From: Nitrospirota bacterium
Lineage (GTDB): Bacteria; Nitrospirota; UBA9217
Direction of reading: 5' to 3'
NCBI GenBank assembly: GCA_023229435.1
Contig: JALNZF010000002.1
Location: forward strand, 1-64,000
DNA length: 64,000 nt
Position 1 is the first letter of the stretch, and the number at the start of each line of letters is the position of its first letter. The position numbers and the translations under genes are program-made. The notes under the pieces were generated by a model that did no database searches, had not been told where the DNA came from, and saw nothing but the letters and a program-made list of their open reading frames with translations. Of the stretch, positions 42,244-49,920 are shown one piece after another.

Positions 42244-42573
42244 ATGGATACCGATGAGTTGACAGCGATGGCTTATGAGACTATCTCGCTTGCCCACGAA
42301 GTGCTTGATGCGCTCTGTTTGGAACTTGGCGCCTCTGCAAAAGAGTATCTGACAGAAGATGCGTTTTTGAACGGTACACTAGCGAGCCTAAAAGATATTT
42401 TGGCTGATCCTGAGGGCTACTTAGATTCATGGAATTATCTGGATATGGTAAGCCCACAACACTTTATAAAAGGAATTAAGAGTCTGATAAGTCATGTTGA
42501 GAAAACATTAAACACGCCGCAATATCAAAGAGGAAAATCCGCACTGGGACCATCAGAATCAACCAAAGAGTAA
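42244..42573 (+). CDS. hypothetical protein
   Basis: A 109-residue acidic, mostly helical protein starting 5 bp after TGAGGA. No signal peptide, membrane segment or recognised motif. It is AT-rich, like the genes before it, and is the last gene of the atypical stretch. The following methyltransferase gene returns to high GC. Confidence 0.45.
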   Translation: MDTDELTAMAYETISLAHEVLDALCLELGASAKEYLTEDAFLNGTLASLKDILADPEGYLDSWNYLDMVSPQHFIKGIKSLISHVEKTLNTPQYQRGKSALGPSESTKE

Positions 42574-42627
42574 GGAAAGAAGAGTTGCTTATGTGGATTA
42601 TTCCGAAATGACATCGGTCACGCGAAT

Positions 42628-43515
42628 ATGAAGACACCCCTATGTATGAAGAAAAGTTCTCCAATAACAGAAAAGCATGACATAAAACCGGGCCAGTCCG
42701 TTGAGTTGCTGAAAGAGCTGCACATCCTTACCCGCGACGGGCAGATGAACCAGGATAGCAGGCGAAAACTCAAACAGGTTTATCATCTCTATCAATTCAT
42801 CGAGCCGCTTCTGAAGGAAGCTCAGCAGGATCACCTCGCTATTTCCCTGGTCGATCACGGAGCGGGCAAGTCCTATCTGGGTTTCATCCTCTACGACCTG
42901 TTTTTTAAGCGGCAGGACAGCGGCTCCCGGATCTTCGGCATTGAAGCACGGGATGAACTGGTGGAGAAATCCCGTGCCTTGGCGGAGCGGCTTGCGTTTC
43001 CCGGCATGTTCTTTCTGAAACAGTCCGTGGCCGAAGCCACCCTGTCCGATTCACTGCCTGCAACGGTTGATGTGGTGACCGCACTTCATGCCTGCAATAC
43101 CGCCACAGACGACGCCATTCGTTTTGCCTTGAAGAAGCGGGCCAAATTCATCGTGCTGGTGCCCTGCTGTCAGGCCGAGGTGGCTGCGGTGCTCAGGAAA
43201 AACAAGGGCCAGGCGCTGGCCCAAAGCGGTCTGACCGAGATCTGGCGGCATCCGCTGCACACTCGAGAATTCGGCAGCCTGATTACCAATGTGCTGCGCT
43301 GCCTGCAACTGGAGGCGCACGGTTATCAGGTCAACGTGACCGAACTTGTGGGGTGGGAACACTCGATGAAGAATGAACTGATCATCGCGGTTTACAAGGA
43401 CCTGCCGCGCCGCCGCCCGACCGAGCGCCTGAATGAAGTGATCCACTCATTGGGGCTTGAAGAAATCGGCTGGCGATTTTCTGCCACCAATAGTTGTAGC
43501 GGCCGGGAATCATAA
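42628..43515 (+). CDS. SAM-dependent methyltransferase-like protein (METTL25/GSTCD type)
   Basis: A 295-residue protein. The SAM-binding motif I is LVDHGAGKSYLGF (about 74-86), followed by 'FGIEARDELVEKS' and DVVTALHACNTATDDAI. It also has the LVPCCQAEV segment of the methyltransferase-32 group. Bacterial members probably modify RNA or protein, but the target is unknown. Codon use is rich in CTG and GCC and differs from both flanks. The start is uncertain (42628 or 42646), as neither has a ribosome site. Confidence 0.75.
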   Translation: MKTPLCMKKSSPITEKHDIKPGQSVELLKELHILTRDGQMNQDSRRKLKQVYHLYQFIEPLLKEAQQDHLAISLVDHGAGKSYLGFILYDLFFKRQDSGSRIFGIEARDELVEKSRALAERLAFPGMFFLKQSVAEATLSDSLPATVDVVTALHACNTATDDAIRFALKKRAKFIVLVPCCQAEVAAVLRKNKGQALAQSGLTEIWRHPLHTREFGSLITNVLRCLQLEAHGYQVNVTELVGWEHSMKNELIIAVYKDLPRRRPTERLNEVIHSLGLEEIGWRFSATNSCSGRES

Positions 43516-43657
43516 TCGCCCTTAATCCGGAAACGTAATGCTGATTATGCTTCCTTACTCCGATAAATCCGCTGTTTTCATCCTTCATCCATTTCCATCC
43601 AGGCACCCCTGATAAAATCAGCTTGTAAACTAGTGTGTTCGTGTTAGTATAACCCTC

Positions 43658-44449
43658 ATGATCGATAACATCCGCGCAATTAAATCACTTGGCCAGAATT
43701 TTCTGAAAGACCCACACTATCTCAACAGGATCGCCGACGCAGCACAGGTCGGACCGGAAGACCAGGTGCTGGAGATAGGGCCGGGTCTCGGTCATCTCAC
43801 CACGGTCCTTACGCAACGGGCGCGAAGGGTTTTGGCCATCGAGGTGGATGACCGGCTTATACCGCGCCTGCAGAACGAATTCAGCTCATGTCGGAATTTT
43901 GAGCTCGTTCATGCGGATGCGCTCGAGTATGACTACGGATCGCTCAAAGATCGATGGAAGGTCGTGGCGAACCTTCCCTATTATATTTCCACGCCGATTG
44001 TTCAAAAGCTTATCGTGCACCGCGATAAGTTCATCAGCCTTACGCTCATGCTCCAAAAGGAAGTCGCGGAACGTATCGCTTCTCCGCCCGGGGGAAAAGA
44101 ATACGGATATCTCTCGGTGCTCGTGCAGTTCTACACTTTGCCGAGGATAGAATTTAAGGTCCCGCCGGGCGCCTTTACGCCCAATCCCGAGGTTGACTCA
44201 TCTGTTATCACCCTTACGCTGCGCGACCAGCCCGCGGTCATGGTAAAAGACGAGGCCTTCTTCATCCGCGTTATCAAAGCGGCATTTTCCCAGCGCCGGA
44301 AGACTCTCCGGAATGCCCTGAAACAGCTGAAGTCCCCTCAGGAAAAGATGGACGCAGTTTTCAACAGCACCGGCATCGACCTCGGACGCAGGGCTGAAAC
44401 GCTGAATGTAGCGGAGTTCGGCAAACTGGCGGATTTTTTACTTATCTGA
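43658..44449 (+). CDS. rsmA: 16S rRNA dimethyladenosine transferase
   Basis: A 263-residue KsgA/RsmA enzyme that dimethylates two adjacent adenines near the 3' end of 16S rRNA during small-subunit assembly. Motifs: GQNFLKDPHYL (start), LEIGPGLGHLT (SAM), ANLPYYIST (catalytic NLPY) and the C-terminal helical domain with SQRRKTLRNALK. Complete; probably a single-gene unit bounded downstream by a palindromic element. Confidence 0.97.
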   Translation: MIDNIRAIKSLGQNFLKDPHYLNRIADAAQVGPEDQVLEIGPGLGHLTTVLTQRARRVLAIEVDDRLIPRLQNEFSSCRNFELVHADALEYDYGSLKDRWKVVANLPYYISTPIVQKLIVHRDKFISLTLMLQKEVAERIASPPGGKEYGYLSVLVQFYTLPRIEFKVPPGAFTPNPEVDSSVITLTLRDQPAVMVKDEAFFIRVIKAAFSQRRKTLRNALKQLKSPQEKMDAVFNSTGIDLGRRAETLNVAEFGKLADFLLI

Positions 44450-44456
44450 TATAGTC

Positions 44457-44580
44457 AGCTGTTGAAAAACCCTCCGTTCCCCTTCGACAGGCTCAGGACG
44501 AACGGAGTGATCATTGAATTTTTATTGCCGTTCGTGGTGAGCTTGTCGAACCACTTACAACACTTTTTCAACAGTCTGCT
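44457..44580. repeat. palindromic element with CTGTTGAAAAA ends
   Basis: The ends AGCTGTTGAAAAA and TTTTTCAACAGTCTGCT flank 'CTTCGACAGGCTCAGGACGA' and 'CGTGGTGAGCTTGTCGAA'. It belongs to the family at 30310 and 57353 and lies straight after rsmA. Confidence 0.8.
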
Positions 44581-44749
44581 CGACGACCAAACATGCCAAG
44601 GCAGTATCACAACGTACGCGAATGAAAACTTTGGAATTCGTCCTGATTCGTGAAACTCGTCTCTTCACGTTATCGCCATACCCCCGTGGCCGAACCGACC
44701 CGATCTAATTCCCTTATTTTGAGGGCACTTCCGCGCAAACAGCAAAAAC

Positions 44750-44778
44750 TTGACAAAACAGAAAATACATGGTATACA
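44750..44778 (+). promoter_or_regulatory. sigma-70 promoter P1
   Basis: TTGACA (44750-44755), a 17-bp spacer and TATACA (44773-44778). The -35 is perfect and five of six -10 bases match. Transcription would begin near 44785, exactly where the predicted structured RNA starts. Confidence 0.65.
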
Positions 44779-44783
44779 TAGAT

Positions 44784-44904
44784 CAACAATACCTATCGAT
44801 CCACAGTTGCCGCTGGTCTCGCAACAGCTTCCGGGGGCGGCCGTGGATTATTCCTCCGTCAGCCCCGGTATATCGCTATTGTACCGGGGCCCTGCTATTT
44901 GTTG
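44784..44904 (+). ncRNA. candidate structured RNA (three-way junction) upstream of gmhA
   Basis: The 120 nt after promoter P1 can fold into a closed three-way junction. CAACAA (44784-44789) pairs with TTGTTG (44899-44904). Hairpin 1 is ATCCAC/GTGGAT (44799-44804 with 44843-44848), with inner pairing GCCGC/GCGGC (44809-44813 with 44837-44841). Hairpin 2 is a perfect 9-bp GCCCCGGTA/TACCGGGGC stem (44862-44870 with 44882-44890). No open frame fits. It could be a small RNA or a leader controlling the gmhA operon. It matches no riboswitch I know. Confidence 0.4.
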
Positions 44905-44935
44905 CGAATCTCATTGCATGGACTTCCTTTTCGCC

Positions 44936-44963
44936 TTGACATTTACCCATCTTGCCATATAAT
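44936..44963 (+). promoter_or_regulatory. sigma-70 promoter P2 of the gmhA operon
   Basis: TTGACA (44936-44941), a 16-bp spacer and TATAAT (44958-44963): consensus at both hexamers, about 38 bp before the gmhA start. It lies downstream of the candidate RNA, so gmhA can be expressed without it. Confidence 0.75.
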
Positions 44964-45000
44964 AAACCCTCAATCATTCTTGCCGCTTCGGGAGTACTTC

Positions 45001-45582
45001 ATGAAAGACGCAATCATAAAAACATTCGAGGAAAGCGCCCAGATCAAGGTTAAATTCGCCAGAGAGAACGTGGATAAAATCTTGGAAGTGGTCCAGCTTA
45101 TCGCTCAGGCGTTCCGCGAGGGCAAAAAAGTCCTCCTCTTCGGCAATGGCGGGAGCGCTACCGACGCCTCGCATATCGCCGCCGAGTTCGTGAACCGTTA
45201 TCTCATTGAACGGCCGCCCCTGCCCGCGATCGCGCTGAACACCGACGTAGCTGTGCTCACCAGCATCAGTAACGATTACGACTATTCACAAGTGTTTTCG
45301 AAGCAGCTCGCCGCCCTCGGTGATGAAGGCGACGTAGCAATCGGCCTCAGCACGAGCGGCAACTCGCCGAACGTCGTCAGAGCGATCGACGTGGCGAAAA
45401 AGAACGGGATGAGGACCATCATGCTGACCGGCGGCAATGGAGGCAAGCTGGCAAACAAGGCGGACCATACCTTCATTGTCCAATCGAAGGTTACGGCGCG
45501 CATCCAGGAGACGCACATCACGCTCGGCCATGTCATCTGCCAGATGGTGGATGAAGAGCTGTTCGGCAACCACAAAAAATAA
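45001..45582 (+). CDS. gmhA: sedoheptulose-7-phosphate isomerase
   Basis: A 193-residue SIS-domain enzyme. It isomerises sedoheptulose 7-phosphate to heptose 7-phosphate, the first step of ADP-heptose synthesis for the LPS core. Seen are LLFGNGGSATDASHIAAEFVNRY, the SNDYDYS segment, 'GLSTSGNSPNVVRA' (the sugar-phosphate loop) and a closing helix with QETHITLGHVICQMVDEELF. The ATG at 45001 is the family start. The downstream gene begins 4 bp after the stop, so the two are one operon. No other heptose gene is in view. Confidence 0.95.
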   Translation: MKDAIIKTFEESAQIKVKFARENVDKILEVVQLIAQAFREGKKVLLFGNGGSATDASHIAAEFVNRYLIERPPLPAIALNTDVAVLTSISNDYDYSQVFSKQLAALGDEGDVAIGLSTSGNSPNVVRAIDVAKKNGMRTIMLTGGNGGKLANKADHTFIVQSKVTARIQETHITLGHVICQMVDEELFGNHKK

Positions 45583-45586
45583 TGGT

Positions 45587-46516
45587 ATGAAAAAGATCGA
45601 CACCTCACGCATAAAGACCTATTCGATCAAGGGCCGCGAAAGCAAGGTCCGGACCGGCGATTTCTCCAAGCCGCACAAGAAGGGAGCGAGTTTCAAGGAT
45701 TTCGTTTCCTCCCTTCCGAACATACTCGCCTCCGGACATTTCAAGGACGTTGTGGCCGCGGTCGTACAGGCACGAAAGGACAAACGGCCGGTCATGCTCG
45801 GCATGGGCGCCCACGCGATCAAGGTCGGGTTGAACCCCGTGATCAGCGACCTGATGGAGCGCGGGATCATCACGAGCCTCTCACTGAACGGCGCCGGCAT
45901 CATCCACGACTTCGAGATCGCCCTGATCGGCAAGACATCGGAGGACGTTGATAAGGAGATCCTGAGCGGCGCCTTCGGTATGGCCGAGGAGACCGGCAGC
46001 ATGCTGAACCAGGCGATCAAATCAGCGGGACCAACGGAGGGCATCGGCGCTGCAGTCGGCAGAATGATCCAGAACGGTGATTTTCCGTTCAAGGAAAAAA
46101 GCCTGCTCGCTGCGGGCTGCCGCCTGGAGGTCCCGTTAACCGTCCATGTCGCGATCGGGACCGACATCATCCACATGCATCCCTCCTTCGACGGCAGGGC
46201 GACCGGCGAAGCCGCTCACCGTGACTTTCTGACATTCTGTTCCCTCGTGTCCGACCTTGAGGGCGGCGTATACATCAATCTCGGCTCCGCCGTGCTGCTG
46301 CCTGAGATCTTCCTGAAGGCAGTGACCCTTTGCAGGAACCTCGGGCATTCACTCCAGCACTTCACGAGCGTGAACATGGATTTTGTCCAGCACTACCGGC
46401 CGAACACCAACGTGGTGCGCCGCCCCACCCAGGGAGGCGGCCAAGGCTTCGCGCTCACCGGTCATCATGAGATCATGCTCCCGCTCCTTGCCGCGGCAAT
46501 CATCGAGTCTATGTAA
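45587..46516 (+). CDS. uncharacterised protein, possibly deoxyhypusine-synthase-like
   Basis: A 309-residue cytoplasmic protein encoded 4 bp after gmhA. The segments 'RPVMLGMGAHAIKVGLNPV' and ITSLSLNGAGIIHDFEIAL resemble the NAD-binding core of deoxyhypusine-synthase-fold proteins, by eye and with low certainty. The residues HMHPSFDGRATGEAAHRDF and the glycine-rich C-terminus (TQGGGQGFALTGHHE) look conserved and catalytic. Its tight coupling to gmhA suggests a link to heptose or LPS metabolism. I cannot assign a reaction. Confidence 0.6.
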   Translation: MKKIDTSRIKTYSIKGRESKVRTGDFSKPHKKGASFKDFVSSLPNILASGHFKDVVAAVVQARKDKRPVMLGMGAHAIKVGLNPVISDLMERGIITSLSLNGAGIIHDFEIALIGKTSEDVDKEILSGAFGMAEETGSMLNQAIKSAGPTEGIGAAVGRMIQNGDFPFKEKSLLAAGCRLEVPLTVHVAIGTDIIHMHPSFDGRATGEAAHRDFLTFCSLVSDLEGGVYINLGSAVLLPEIFLKAVTLCRNLGHSLQHFTSVNMDFVQHYRPNTNVVRRPTQGGGQGFALTGHHEIMLPLLAAAIIESM

Positions 46517-46572
46517 AAAGGCCCGGTCTTGACATCAGGGCCGCCGTTTTTTGAATATGCAAACAAGCTGTT

Positions 46573-46917
46573 TCATCCCTTCTTCTCTTCTATCACAAAC
46601 CGCTGTTCCTGGATCGACTCGCCTTTGCACACAGGACATTTCCCCGGCCTTCGAAGTTTTTCACGCTTTGCAAATACAAATCCGCACTTCTTGCATTCCG
46701 CGGGCACAATCATCAAATGCCGGGTTGACGACAAGAGAGACTTCCGTATGTGTTCAAGATGAGCGGACACCTCGCGCTCCGATATCCTGACAGCGGCCGA
46801 GAGATCTCGTGCAGAGCGCGGTCCCTCGACAAGTTCGACAATGATCGCCTTTCTTGTCGTGCTGTGCGCTTCCGAGGGGACGAACGGCTCCTTATTTTTA
46901 TCTGCAGTTCTTACCAT
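46573..46917 (-). CDS. winged-helix regulator with zinc ribbon
   Basis: A 114-residue protein. Residues 20-62 form a helix-turn-helix of the ArsR-like type (KAIIVELVEGPRSARDLSAA, then ISEREVSAHLEHI). A zinc ribbon with CKKC and CPVC knuckles (about 75-98) and a short charged tail follow. The combination resembles small archaeal-type transcription regulators. It converges on the gmhA operon. The target is unknown. The start may be the ATG at 46917 or the GTG just before it. Confidence 0.68.
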   Translation of the reverse strand: MVRTADKNKEPFVPSEAHSTTRKAIIVELVEGPRSARDLSAAVRISEREVSAHLEHIRKSLLSSTRHLMIVPAECKKCGFVFAKREKLRRPGKCPVCKGESIQEQRFVIEEKKG

Positions 46918-47291
46918 CACCTGAAAACATTATAGCCCATATAAGTCCGCCGGATAATCAACAAATTTATCAACACAATATTCTTGCCCAGCCGGTATAT
47001 ATTATGATAAGCTCGGCTGTCTGTTGATGAGCATTGATGAGCAGATTACCCAGATTATTTTCGTACCGCCAATTCCGGAATTCCGTATTTGGCGGGGCGG
47101 TTTTGGTAGTGCGAGGAAGCGAGCATTTTTGAGCGCAAGCGCTCAAATTTTCTCCCCGCCATTACCAGATTTTCGGAATTACTGTGGCGGTTTCCGTCCC
47201 ATCAATAACTGGTTGGCTCCGGAAAAATACAGTACTGCTCCAAACAGTAGTCCAAGCGGATAAGACCGCTTAACAGTTAAAAGGAGACAAA
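46918..47291. other. structured 370-bp gap before the alpha/beta hydrolase
   Basis: No gene. It holds a perfect TTTGAGCGC/GCGCTCAAA hairpin (47128-47136 with 47139-47147) nested between GGCGGGGCGG (about 47090) and CCCCGCC (47153). Outside these is a direct repeat of 'ACC(C)AGATTxTTTCG' with ACCGCCAA or TGGCGGTTT after it, and a palindromic TTCCGGAATTCC core. This multi-level symmetry looks like a recombination or regulatory site next to a cassette-like gene. Confidence 0.4.
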
Positions 47292-48185
47292 ATGGCCAAA
47301 GATCCAACTTTTAACAGCATCACTGTTGAGGCGAATGGTCGTACTATCCATGCACTCGAAGCGGGAAAGGGGCCTCTCATCATAGCATTGCACGGTTTTC
47401 CCGACCTTCCGATTTCCTATCGTCATCAAATCCCTGCCCTTGCAGAAAACGGCTACCGAGTGGTAGCTCCGTACATGCGCGGGTATTTTCCATCGGATGC
47501 CGCGCCCGATGGTCCTTATGAAGTTGCAGTTCTTGTTCAGGACGTCTTGGCGGTGATCGATCAACTTACGGAACAACCCGCGATTCTCATTGGTCACGAT
47601 TGGGGTGCTATAGTTGCTCGAAGCGCTGCGATTCTTGCACCTGATAAAATCTCGAAAATCGTCTGCATGTCCGTACCGACCGCAGGAAATTTTGGACGAG
47701 CGCTGGTATCCAACCCAAAACAACAACGTCGATCCTGGTACATGTTTTTCTTCCAGCTGCCCATCGCTGAGATGGCGATAGCCCATAACGATTTCGCGTT
47801 TATAGAAACGTTATGGCAAGAGTGGTCTCCTGGCTGGTCCTGCCCAAAATCAGTAATGAACGAAATCAAGGAAGCTTTTCGACAACCTTCTGTATTGAAA
47901 GCCGCTTTGGGGTATTATCGTTCCCAGTTCAACCCAGCCCTTCAGCAGCCGGGCTTGGCCGATATACGGAAACGCTTGAGTGATCCCATTCCCACTCCAA
48001 CAATGTATCTGCATGGCGCCAATGACGGATGCATAGGCGTCGAGACAACCGAAGGAATGGAGACAGCTTTTCTCCGTGATTTTGAAAAACATATTATTCC
48101 TTCTGCCGGCCATTTCGTTCATCAGGAACAACCGGAAGTAGTCAATGAACTCATTACACGCTTTTTAGCCAAAAAGCATAAATGA
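47292..48185 (+). CDS. alpha/beta hydrolase (epoxide hydrolase / dehalogenase type)
   Basis: A 297-residue hydrolase after AAAGGAGA. The oxyanion motif HGFP (34-37) and the nucleophile D103 in GHDWGA point to the epoxide-hydrolase/haloalkane-dehalogenase branch rather than serine esterases. The acid is in LHGANDGC and the catalytic histidine H274 in AGHFVHQEQP. The cap domain lies at about 135-230. No signal peptide. The substrate is unknown. It is flanked by a structured region upstream and an attC-like hairpin directly after the stop, so it resembles an integron cassette. Confidence 0.88.
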   Translation: MAKDPTFNSITVEANGRTIHALEAGKGPLIIALHGFPDLPISYRHQIPALAENGYRVVAPYMRGYFPSDAAPDGPYEVAVLVQDVLAVIDQLTEQPAILIGHDWGAIVARSAAILAPDKISKIVCMSVPTAGNFGRALVSNPKQQRRSWYMFFFQLPIAEMAIAHNDFAFIETLWQEWSPGWSCPKSVMNEIKEAFRQPSVLKAALGYYRSQFNPALQQPGLADIRKRLSDPIPTPTMYLHGANDGCIGVETTEGMETAFLRDFEKHIIPSAGHFVHQEQPEVVNELITRFLAKKHK

Positions 48186-48186
48186 A

Positions 48187-48252
48187 ATAACGCTGCCGAC
48201 AAACGGGTCGAGACCGCCGCGAAAAGCGCGCGGCTCACCCGCGCGTTAGTCC
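48187..48252 (+). other. attC-like stem-loop c
   Basis: CGGGT-c-GAG-a-CCGC-c-GCG (48204-48221) pairs with CGC-GCGG-CTC-ACCCG (48227-48241) around AAAAG, with three unpaired bases, all on the left arm. It begins TAACGC next to the hydrolase stop and ends GCGCGTTAG. This is the best of the four attC-like sites, since one-sided extrahelical bases are what integron integrases recognise. Confidence 0.55.
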
Positions 48253-48267
48253 ATAGGATAAAATCAT

Positions 48268-48551
48268 GCTGGTCTTAGATTTAGTCGTCATTCCCTGCAC
48301 AGAAGATACGTATAAACCACACGGGAAAAAGCCGATTACACTAAATGAGGTCGGTGTTGAGCGACCACCAAAAGATATATTATCTATGGCGACCACGTCT
48401 CCCAGACCCCAAAGACGACCTTGTATTGGAATTGGCAGTTGCCTCGGGAGCAAGATATGTGGTGACTTACAATACTGCGGATTTCAAGGGTGCGGATAAA
48501 TTCGGGATTAGGCCAATAACGCCAAAAGAACTATTGGAGGATAAATTATGA
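48268..48551 (+). pseudogene. broken PIN-domain toxin
   Basis: The start MLVLDLVVI (48266 frame) looks like a PIN-domain beginning with the catalytic DTN altered. The frame at 48345-48551 carries the end of a PIN toxin (LPDPKDDLVLELAVAS ... YNTADF ... ITPKELL). The two halves are in different frames and the middle of the domain (about 60 residues) is missing, so it should be inactive. Its stop overlaps the antitoxin start by ATGA. Confidence 0.55.
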
Positions 48552-48784
48552 GTACCTTAAGTCTACGTTTGCCGGGATCTATTCATCGGCATATCAGAGA
48601 AATTGCGAAGAAAGAAGGGGTGTCCATAAACCAACTAATTTCATCTGCAGTTGCTGAAAAAATATCCGCATTGATGACAGAAGATTATTTAGAGGGGCGC
48701 GCAAAGAAAGCAAAGCGCGAAGACTTCAAAAAAACATTGGCAAAGGTTTCAAATCGGAAACCTCTGTCTGGTGATGAACTATAA
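48548..48784 (+). CDS. CopG/HicB-like ribbon-helix-helix antitoxin
   Basis: A 78-residue protein. Residues 2-42 form a ribbon-helix-helix (STLSLRLPGSIHRHIREIAK, then GVSINQLISSAVAEKIS), followed by a charged tail that would bind the toxin. It overlaps the toxin remnant by 4 bp and is followed by another attC-like hairpin. It may persist as an orphan antitoxin. Confidence 0.78.
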   Translation: MSTLSLRLPGSIHRHIREIAKKEGVSINQLISSAVAEKISALMTEDYLEGRAKKAKREDFKKTLAKVSNRKPLSGDEL

Positions 48785-48789
48785 TTTTT

Positions 48790-48847
48790 TTAACATTCGG
48801 TTCGGGTGGGTCGCTGTGACTCGCGCCCTACAACCGGCGCGTTATCT
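48790..48847 (+). other. attC-like stem-loop d
   Basis: Starts TTAACATTCGG and ends GCGCGTTATC. CGGTT (48798-48802) pairs with AACCG (48832-48836), with weaker inner pairing (GGG with CCC, GTCGC with GACTC-like). It lies 5 bp after the antitoxin stop, as expected of a cassette end. Confidence 0.35.
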
Positions 48848-49060
48848 CCCGCGGAACTGAAGCTGGATACTTATAAGAAGGCACAACGTCGCACTCGTCA
48901 ATAGTTTTCCGATTTTCACCTCAATAGAATCGACTGCCTTCCTGTTTTCCGTAAACGCTCCCATAGTCATTGTTCGTTTCCGGAGCCGCTGTTGTTCATT
49001 TCATTAGCAAACTCCTATATGATCATTAGGAAATTTTATGATGCCTTTCCGGATTTTTGC

Positions 49061-49089
49061 TTGACAAAAAACACGGGTTCCTGTAAATT
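49061..49089 (+). promoter_or_regulatory. promoter of atpBE
   Basis: TTGACA (49061-49066), a 17-bp spacer and TAAATT (49084-49089), 36 bp before the atpB start. The preceding gap, 48848-49060, has no gene. Confidence 0.6.
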
Positions 49090-49125
49090 TTTTGTGTATT
49101 TTAGCGATTGTTAAGGAGCGTACGT

Positions 49126-49809
49126 ATGAAAGAAGGACCGATGATATTAGAAGCACTGGCGCCCAATGTGCCGGTGCAAGTCTCCTATGCCTGGCTCGCC
49201 ATGGCCATTCTTATCGGGCTTTCGCTGGCTGCGCGCTTCTCACTCAAAAAGACGGCGCCCACGGGCGTGCAGAACCTTCTGGAAACCATTGTCGGAGGAC
49301 TCGAGAGTTTCATTGTGGATATCATGGGGCCCGAAGGCAGGCACTATCTTTCGCTGATCGGCACCTTGTTTCTTTTTATTCTGGTATGTAACCTCGAGGG
49401 CCTGGTCCCGGGATTCGATTCACCTACCGCGAATATCAATACCACTCTCGCTCTTGCGCTGGTGACCTTCGCTGCGACCCATTATATCGGCATCAAACGA
49501 CATGGCATCGGATACATCAAACATTTTATGGGGCCGATATGGGCACTTGCGCCGCTCATGCTCCCCATTGAGCTTATCAGCCATCTCGCCCGCGTGATGT
49601 CTCTCACCTTTCGTCTTTTCGGCAACATGGTGGCCAAGCATAAGCTGCTTCTCGTGCTTGCGCTCCTGGCGCCGTATATCGCGCCGGTGCCGATTCTCGG
49701 ACTCGGCCTGCTGGTCTCCTTTGTCCAGGCGCTTGTGTTCGCCCTGCTGACCATGCTCTATCTTTCAGGTTCCGTCGAAGCGGCGCACCTGGGAGGCGAT
49801 CACCACTAA
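49126..49809 (+). CDS. atpB: ATP synthase subunit a
   Basis: A 227-residue membrane subunit of the Fo motor that forms the proton half-channels. The start is the ATG after AAGGAG. The essential stator arginine is R163 in SLTFRLFGNM, with the family segment LARVMSLTFRLFGN around it. Five or six helices are evident, and the C-terminus is histidine-rich (GGDHH). Only the c subunit follows; b, delta and F1 genes are not here. A split arrangement like this occurs in several deltaproteobacterial and related genomes. Confidence 0.96.
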   Translation: MKEGPMILEALAPNVPVQVSYAWLAMAILIGLSLAARFSLKKTAPTGVQNLLETIVGGLESFIVDIMGPEGRHYLSLIGTLFLFILVCNLEGLVPGFDSPTANINTTLALALVTFAATHYIGIKRHGIGYIKHFMGPIWALAPLMLPIELISHLARVMSLTFRLFGNMVAKHKLLLVLALLAPYIAPVPILGLGLLVSFVQALVFALLTMLYLSGSVEAAHLGGDHH

Positions 49810-49920
49810 GCATTTGACCCCGGGGTCGAAATTCCTTCCGAAAGGAGGGACCCCTCCGGGAGGTAGTAATCCGGCACTATTCCGGCCAGAAATCCACTTT
49901 TAAAGAAAGGAGACAACACA

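Noticed and set aside
44784..44904. tRNA or 6S RNA in the gmhA upstream region
   Set aside because: No T-loop or CCA-type acceptor is present. The three-way junction differs from the long single hairpin with central bubble of 6S RNA.
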